Shown in pieces: positions 60,325 through 64,000 of a stretch of 64,000 nucleotides of DNA. The stretch is from Nevskiaceae bacterium. Lineage in GTDB: Bacteria; Pseudomonadota; Gammaproteobacteria; Steroidobacterales; Steroidobacteraceae. Within the stretch, counting starts at the first letter, position 1; each line of letters opens with the position of its first letter. Location: NCBI GenBank assembly GCA_024234075.1, contig JACKOV010000002.1, forward strand, positions 620,001 to 684,000. The letters run 5' to 3'. The notes under the pieces were generated by a model. It searched no databases. It saw nothing but the letters and a program-made list of their open reading frames with translations, and had not been told where the DNA came from. A program made the position numbers and the translations under genes.

Positions 60325-62805
60325 ATGCTGACTCTCGAAAAGGGTGCGGAGCTCTGCGGGCGTTTCACGCTGATCGAACGCATCGGCACGGGCGGACAAG
60401 GCGAAGTCTGGCGCGCGCATGACGCGACGCGCCACGAGGATGTCGCACTCAAGGTGCTGCATCCCGAGGTGGCGCGTTCCCCCGAAGCCTGGGAGAGTCT
60501 GCGGCACGAATATGCCGTCGCCCAGCGGCTCGGCCATCCGGGCATCGTCGAGATCGCCGAACCGGTGCGCGACGATGCGGCGACCGTGCTGCCGATGACG
60601 CTGGCGACCGGCGATCTGCGCCGGCTGCGGGGCGAGCCCTACACCCGGATCGTGCCGGCGCTGCTCGAGATCGCGCGCGCGCTCGACCATGCCCACTCGC
60701 GCGGCGTGATCCACCGCGACCTGAAACCGAGCAACGTGCTGATCGACGTCGAGGGACACATCAACGTGTCCGACTTCGGCATGGCGGCGCTCGATGGGGA
60801 AGTGCCCAATACCGGCTTCGGCTCGCCGTTCAGCGCGAGCCCGCAGCAGATCGAAGGCGAGCCGCCGGCACCAGCCGACGATGTCTACGGACTCGGTGCG
60901 CTCGCCTACGAGCTGCTGTCCGGCTACCCGCCGTACTACCCCGATTTCGATGCCCGCGCGGTCATCGGCGCACCGGTGCCGGACCTGCAGCCGATCCATG
61001 CCGCGCCGCCGCGGCTGGTGCGGCTGGTGATGCGGATGCTGGCCAAGGATCCGGCCGAGCGTCCGGCGTCGATGGACGACCTGCAGGAGGAACTGCACGC
61101 GGCGCTGCAGGATACGGTCAGTGCCGGCGAGACGGCGCCACCGCCACCGCCGCTCGATTCCGACGATGATACGGCGACTTCCCTGGCGCTGCGGGTCGAG
61201 ACCGATCCGGCGCTGGAGCTGCCGGCGGTGCAGCCACTCGAGCACGAGCCGTTGACCATCGGCTTCAACCCGGAGTCGGACGTGCCGGCCGCCGCGGCGC
61301 CGTTGCCGGAGCAGGGTCGCGACGAGCTGATCGAGACGGATGCGGAACTCGAATCCGGGTCGATCGAGCCGGCGGAGGCTGCCGGCGGCTCGCGGCGGGT
61401 TTCGGTGTTGAAGTGGGCCGGTCTGGCCGCGCTTGCCGCAGCGCTGATCGGCGTGTTCGTGTTCCTGCCGCGGATTGCCGAGCAGCGGGCGGTGCAGCTC
61501 GTCCCGCCGCCGGTCGCCGACCAGCAGGACTCTGCACCGCCCTCGGCGGCGGAGCCGCCGCCGGCTGCGGCAGGCACCACCGATGTGCCGCAGCAGTTCG
61601 CCGAGTTGCGTACCGGCTTCGACACGCGGCTCGCGGCCCTCGAGCAGCGCGCGGCCGCGGTCTGGGGCGGCGCGGCATTTGCGGGCGCGAAGGCGCTTGG
61701 AACCGATGCCGTGGCCGCGCTCGCTGCCGGCAATGTCGAAATCGCGTTCGACCGCATCAAGGTCGCGACCCGGCGTCTCGAACGACTCGCCACCGAGGCC
61801 GGGGCGGCGCTGCAGTCGCAGCTCGAAGCCGGCGAGCGGGCGCTGGCCGCCGGCCAGATCCAGGTCGCCCGGCAGGCCTTCGAGCTGGCGCTGCAGATCG
61901 AACCTGGCAATGCGCGGGCGACCGCTGGCCTCGTGCGCAGCGGTGGGCTCGCGCCGGTGCTGCCGGCCTTCGCCGAGGCCGAATCGGCGCTCGCCGCCGG
62001 CGATGCGGCGCGTGCCGCCGAGCTCTACGAGCAGGTGCTGAAGGCCGATCCGCAGCATGCGGCCGCGACCGCGGGTTTGCGGCGGGCCCGTGCGGCGGTG
62101 TCCGACGAGGCCTATGCGCGACAGATCGGCGATGCGCTCGCCAGCCTGCGTGCCGGGCGCCATGCTGAAGCCCGCCGGGCGCTGGAGCAGGCGCGTGCGC
62201 TGCGTCCCGAGGCGCCGGAAGTCGCCGCGGGTTTTGCCGAACTGGCGTCGGCGGTGGCCGGACGCGATCTCGCCGGTGCCCAGGCTCGCGGCGCACAGCT
62301 CGAGGCCGCCGAACGCTGGGACGAGGCCCTGCTGGCCTATGAGGGCGTGCTCGCCGGCGATCCGGGGGTCGAGTTTGCGCGCATCGGCCGTGAGCGGGTT
62401 CTGCCGCGGGTGGAACTCGCGCGCGGGCTGCAGGGTCTGATCGACAAGCCTGAGCGTCTGGCGGCCGATGAAGTGCGGGCCGAGGCGGCCAGCTTGCTGG
62501 ACCGGGCGCGTGGCCTGGCCAACCCCGGCCCGCTGCTGCGTGCGCAGATCAGCCAGGTCGAGGCGCAACTGCCGCGGTACGACCGGCCGATCCGGGTCGC
62601 GCTGGAGTCGGACGGGCTCACCAGCATCGCGATCCAGCGGGTCGGAACGCTGGGCAGTTTCGCGAGGCAGGAGGTCGAATTGAAGCCAGGGCGCTACGTC
62701 GTGATCGGCACGCGGGCGGGATATCGCGATGTCCGTCACGAGATCCTGATTGCGCCCGGTGAGGCGCCCCGACCCATCCAGGTTCGCTGCGTCGACCCGA
62801 TCTAG
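60325..62805 (+). CDS. Transmembrane Ser/Thr protein kinase with TPR-like and PEGA-like extracytoplasmic part
   Basis: 826 residues. The N-terminal kinase domain (about 12-265) has the G-loop GTGGQGEVW (21-29), K43 in ALKVL, HRDLKPSN (130-137) and DFG at 150-152. One key motif is odd: the SPE of bacterial kinases reads SPQQ (172-175), so the usual Glu at 174 is Gln. A Pro/Asp/Glu-rich linker leads to one membrane helix (362-383, VLKWAGLAALAAALIGVFVF), then TPR-like helices (about 410-740) and a PEGA-like C-terminus (LKPGRYVVIGTRAGYRDVRHEI). This is a receptor-like kinase. Targets may be the FHA proteins at 62820 and 39280. Confidence 0.9.
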   Translation: MLTLEKGAELCGRFTLIERIGTGGQGEVWRAHDATRHEDVALKVLHPEVARSPEAWESLRHEYAVAQRLGHPGIVEIAEPVRDDAATVLPMTLATGDLRRLRGEPYTRIVPALLEIARALDHAHSRGVIHRDLKPSNVLIDVEGHINVSDFGMAALDGEVPNTGFGSPFSASPQQIEGEPPAPADDVYGLGALAYELLSGYPPYYPDFDARAVIGAPVPDLQPIHAAPPRLVRLVMRMLAKDPAERPASMDDLQEELHAALQDTVSAGETAPPPPPLDSDDDTATSLALRVETDPALELPAVQPLEHEPLTIGFNPESDVPAAAAPLPEQGRDELIETDAELESGSIEPAEAAGGSRRVSVLKWAGLAALAAALIGVFVFLPRIAEQRAVQLVPPPVADQQDSAPPSAAEPPPAAAGTTDVPQQFAELRTGFDTRLAALEQRAAAVWGGAAFAGAKALGTDAVAALAAGNVEIAFDRIKVATRRLERLATEAGAALQSQLEAGERALAAGQIQVARQAFELALQIEPGNARATAGLVRSGGLAPVLPAFAEAESALAAGDAARAAELYEQVLKADPQHAAATAGLRRARAAVSDEAYARQIGDALASLRAGRHAEARRALEQARALRPEAPEVAAGFAELASAVAGRDLAGAQARGAQLEAAERWDEALLAYEGVLAGDPGVEFARIGRERVLPRVELARGLQGLIDKPERLAADEVRAEAASLLDRARGLANPGPLLRAQISQVEAQLPRYDRPIRVALESDGLTSIAIQRVGTLGSFARQEVELKPGRYVVIGTRAGYRDVRHEILIAPGEAPRPIQVRCVDPI

Positions 62806-62819
62806 GGCACGGTCGCACC

Positions 62820-64000
62820 ATGGCAGATGTGGCCTTGGGCGCTCCGCCATCGATCCGGCTGCGTGAGCCGGCCGGAGAGCGGCGGATCGATCCGCCGCTG
62901 CGCATCGGTGGCGCCGCGGGCGACGCCGAGGTCCGCGTGCCCGGCGCCGGCTCGATGCAGGCGCTGCGCTTCGACTGGTGCGGGGATGCCTGGTGGGTCT
63001 CGGCCGAGTCGCGGCAGGATCCTGTCGCGATGGACGCGGAATCCGGCGTCGCGCCGCTGCGGCTCAACGGCGAGTCCGTGCCGGCGTCCGGTCAGGAGCT
63101 GCGCAGCGGCGACGTGCTCGCGATCGGTGCGGCGCGGGTGATCGCGACCCGAGTCGGGCCGGACGGGCTCGATCTCGATGTGCGGCATCTGGTCGGCAAC
63201 GATACGGTGGCGCCGCTCGCCGCTGCGCGCAGCCAGACCGGAAGCGACCCCGAGGAGACCGCCGACGCGGAGATCGTCGCCGCGGCCCTCGATTTTGCCG
63301 CGACCGACGGCGACGCTGCGGCCGCGCCTCAGGATCCTTTGCGGCGTCGCGGCAGCGCGGCGGCCACCCGGCGATTGCTCATGAGTGCGCTGGCGATCTG
63401 CGTGGTCGCGCTGGCGCTGCTGTTCGGCATCGTCGGCCGGTTGCAGCGGGTGGCGATCGAGGCCGAGCCGGTCGATGCGAAGGTGCGCAGCGCAGCGCTC
63501 CTGTCCTGGTATTCCGCGCCGACGTTGTTCGTGCTGCCGGGCCGGCACAGCGTGCGCGCCGAAGCCGAGGGCTATGCCGCGCTCGAACGCCCGCTCGAGG
63601 TGCGTGCCGGGCAACCGGCCAGTCTGGCATTGCGGCTGAGCAAGCTGCCGGGAATCGTCGCGATCGATACTGGCGGCGTGGTGGCCACGGTCAGCGTCGA
63701 TGGCGCCGAGGCCGGGCAAGCGCCCGGCGAGTTGTCGATCGCCGCGGGCGCGCGGACGCTGACGCTGCGGGCGGCGCGCCATCTCGACGTCATCCAGAAA
63801 ATCACGGTCGAGGGTGCGGGCGCTCGCCAGACCTTGTCGGTGGTGTTCGAGCCGTCCTGGGGCCAGCTTGCGGTATCGGCCACGACGCCCGAGGCTGTGC
63901 TGCGCGTCGAGGGCGCCGATGCATCGCCGCAGCCTTTGCCGGCCACGCTCGATCTGCCGGCCGGCGTGCACCGCGTGTCGATCGCTGCGCCCGGTGCGCG
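62820..64000 (+). CDS. FHA-like / PEGA-like membrane protein, partial (runs off the right edge)
   Basis: About 393 codons are in the window. The N-terminal part (1-115) has the shape of an FHA domain (LRIGGAAGDAEVRV, LNGESVPASGQELRSGDVLAIG), though the SRHH motif is not evident; so phosphothreonine binding is uncertain. One membrane helix at about 186-206 (LLMSALAICVVALALLFGIVG) is followed by repeated PEGA-like units (LPGRHSVRAEAEGYAALERPLEV, then IAAGARTLTLRAARHLDV, then LPAGVHRVSI). It starts 14 bp after the kinase stop and is surely in the same operon. The right end may encode more PEGA repeats or an effector domain. Confidence 0.82.
   Translation, partial: MADVALGAPPSIRLREPAGERRIDPPLRIGGAAGDAEVRVPGAGSMQALRFDWCGDAWWVSAESRQDPVAMDAESGVAPLRLNGESVPASGQELRSGDVLAIGAARVIATRVGPDGLDLDVRHLVGNDTVAPLAAARSQTGSDPEETADAEIVAAALDFAATDGDAAAAPQDPLRRRGSAAATRRLLMSALAICVVALALLFGIVGRLQRVAIEAEPVDAKVRSAALLSWYSAPTLFVLPGRHSVRAEAEGYAALERPLEVRAGQPASLALRLSKLPGIVAIDTGGVVATVSVDGAEAGQAPGELSIAAGARTLTLRAARHLDVIQKITVEGAGARQTLSVVFEPSWGQLAVSATTPEAVLRVEGADASPQPLPATLDLPAGVHRVSIAAPGA

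Noticed and set aside
58942..62850. A 1302-codon open frame antisense to the lipoprotein and kinase genes.
   Set aside because: It is Arg/Gly/Arg-rich with no domain, overlaps two clear genes completely and arises from high GC at third positions.
1..64000. CRISPR arrays, tRNA or rRNA genes, insertion sequences.
   Set aside because: No regular spaced repeats, no cloverleaf or conserved rRNA stretch and no transposase-like protein were found by reading.

Overview
The window is one continuous piece of a GC-rich bacterial chromosome with short intergenic gaps and no rRNA, tRNA, insertion sequence, phage module or CRISPR array that I can recognise. A Gammaproteobacterium, perhaps of the Nevskiales/Steroidobacterales type, fits best. 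The reasons are a CTGT-N8-ACAG LexA-type box, slyX, rlmE, a PA0069-type radical SAM gene, an UrcA-family protein, a TonB-dependent receptor and many small catabolic oxidoreductases. The lineage is an inference from gene content, not a search result.

Layout. 1-5.5 kb: the 5' part of a TonB-dependent receptor, a divergent pair of oxidoreductases, and a LytS/LytTR-type two-component system. 5.8-11.5 kb: an UrcA protein, then a tightly overlapping otsB - GH15 glucoamylase-like - otsA operon, divergent from a LysR regulator with a perfect T-N11-A dyad between them. 11.5-16.9 kb: a membrane-anchored NAD(P)-binding protein, a surface-antigen-like protein, a secreted S9 peptidase coupled to an exported histidinol-phosphate-aminotransferase-like protein, and slyX. 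17-27.8 kb: a catabolic-looking region with an MFS transporter, NTF2-like protein, IclR regulator with a palindromic operator candidate, MDR reductases, a cupin, an orphan TRAP-type binding protein, a nitrilase-fold protein without its catalytic Cys, an MBL hydrolase and a Tat-exported amidohydrolase.

27.8-39 kb: housekeeping and envelope genes (TrmH-type and RlmE methyltransferases, FAD protein, TMTC-like membrane protein, D,D-carboxypeptidase, DUF3617 protein, GST, hydrolase, DUF4272 protein, MFS). 39-47 kb: a long coiled-coil FHA protein, threonine deaminase and several alpha/beta hydrolases. 47-55 kb: a Rieske oxygenase with two NTF2-like proteins, TlpA, an AI-2E-family permease, class I aldolase, and an MBL hydrolase coupled to a fused double alpha/beta hydrolase. 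55-64 kb: an SOS-box-controlled radical SAM gene, then a five-gene set of three lipoproteins, a Ser/Thr kinase and an FHA/PEGA-like protein that runs off the right edge.

The most unusual content is (a) three separate loci for alpha/beta hydrolases whose nucleophile elbow reads G-[FY]-H-T-G rather than G-x-S-x-G, one of them a tandem fusion in which both halves lack the Ser; (b) the lipoprotein/kinase/FHA locus at the right end, plus an unlinked coiled-coil FHA protein that may be a partner; and (c) several clear regulatory palindromes (SOS, LysR, IclR). Three decayed fragments (a Tat signal remnant, a HipA-like C-terminus and a frameshifted small gene) mark places where genes have been lost.
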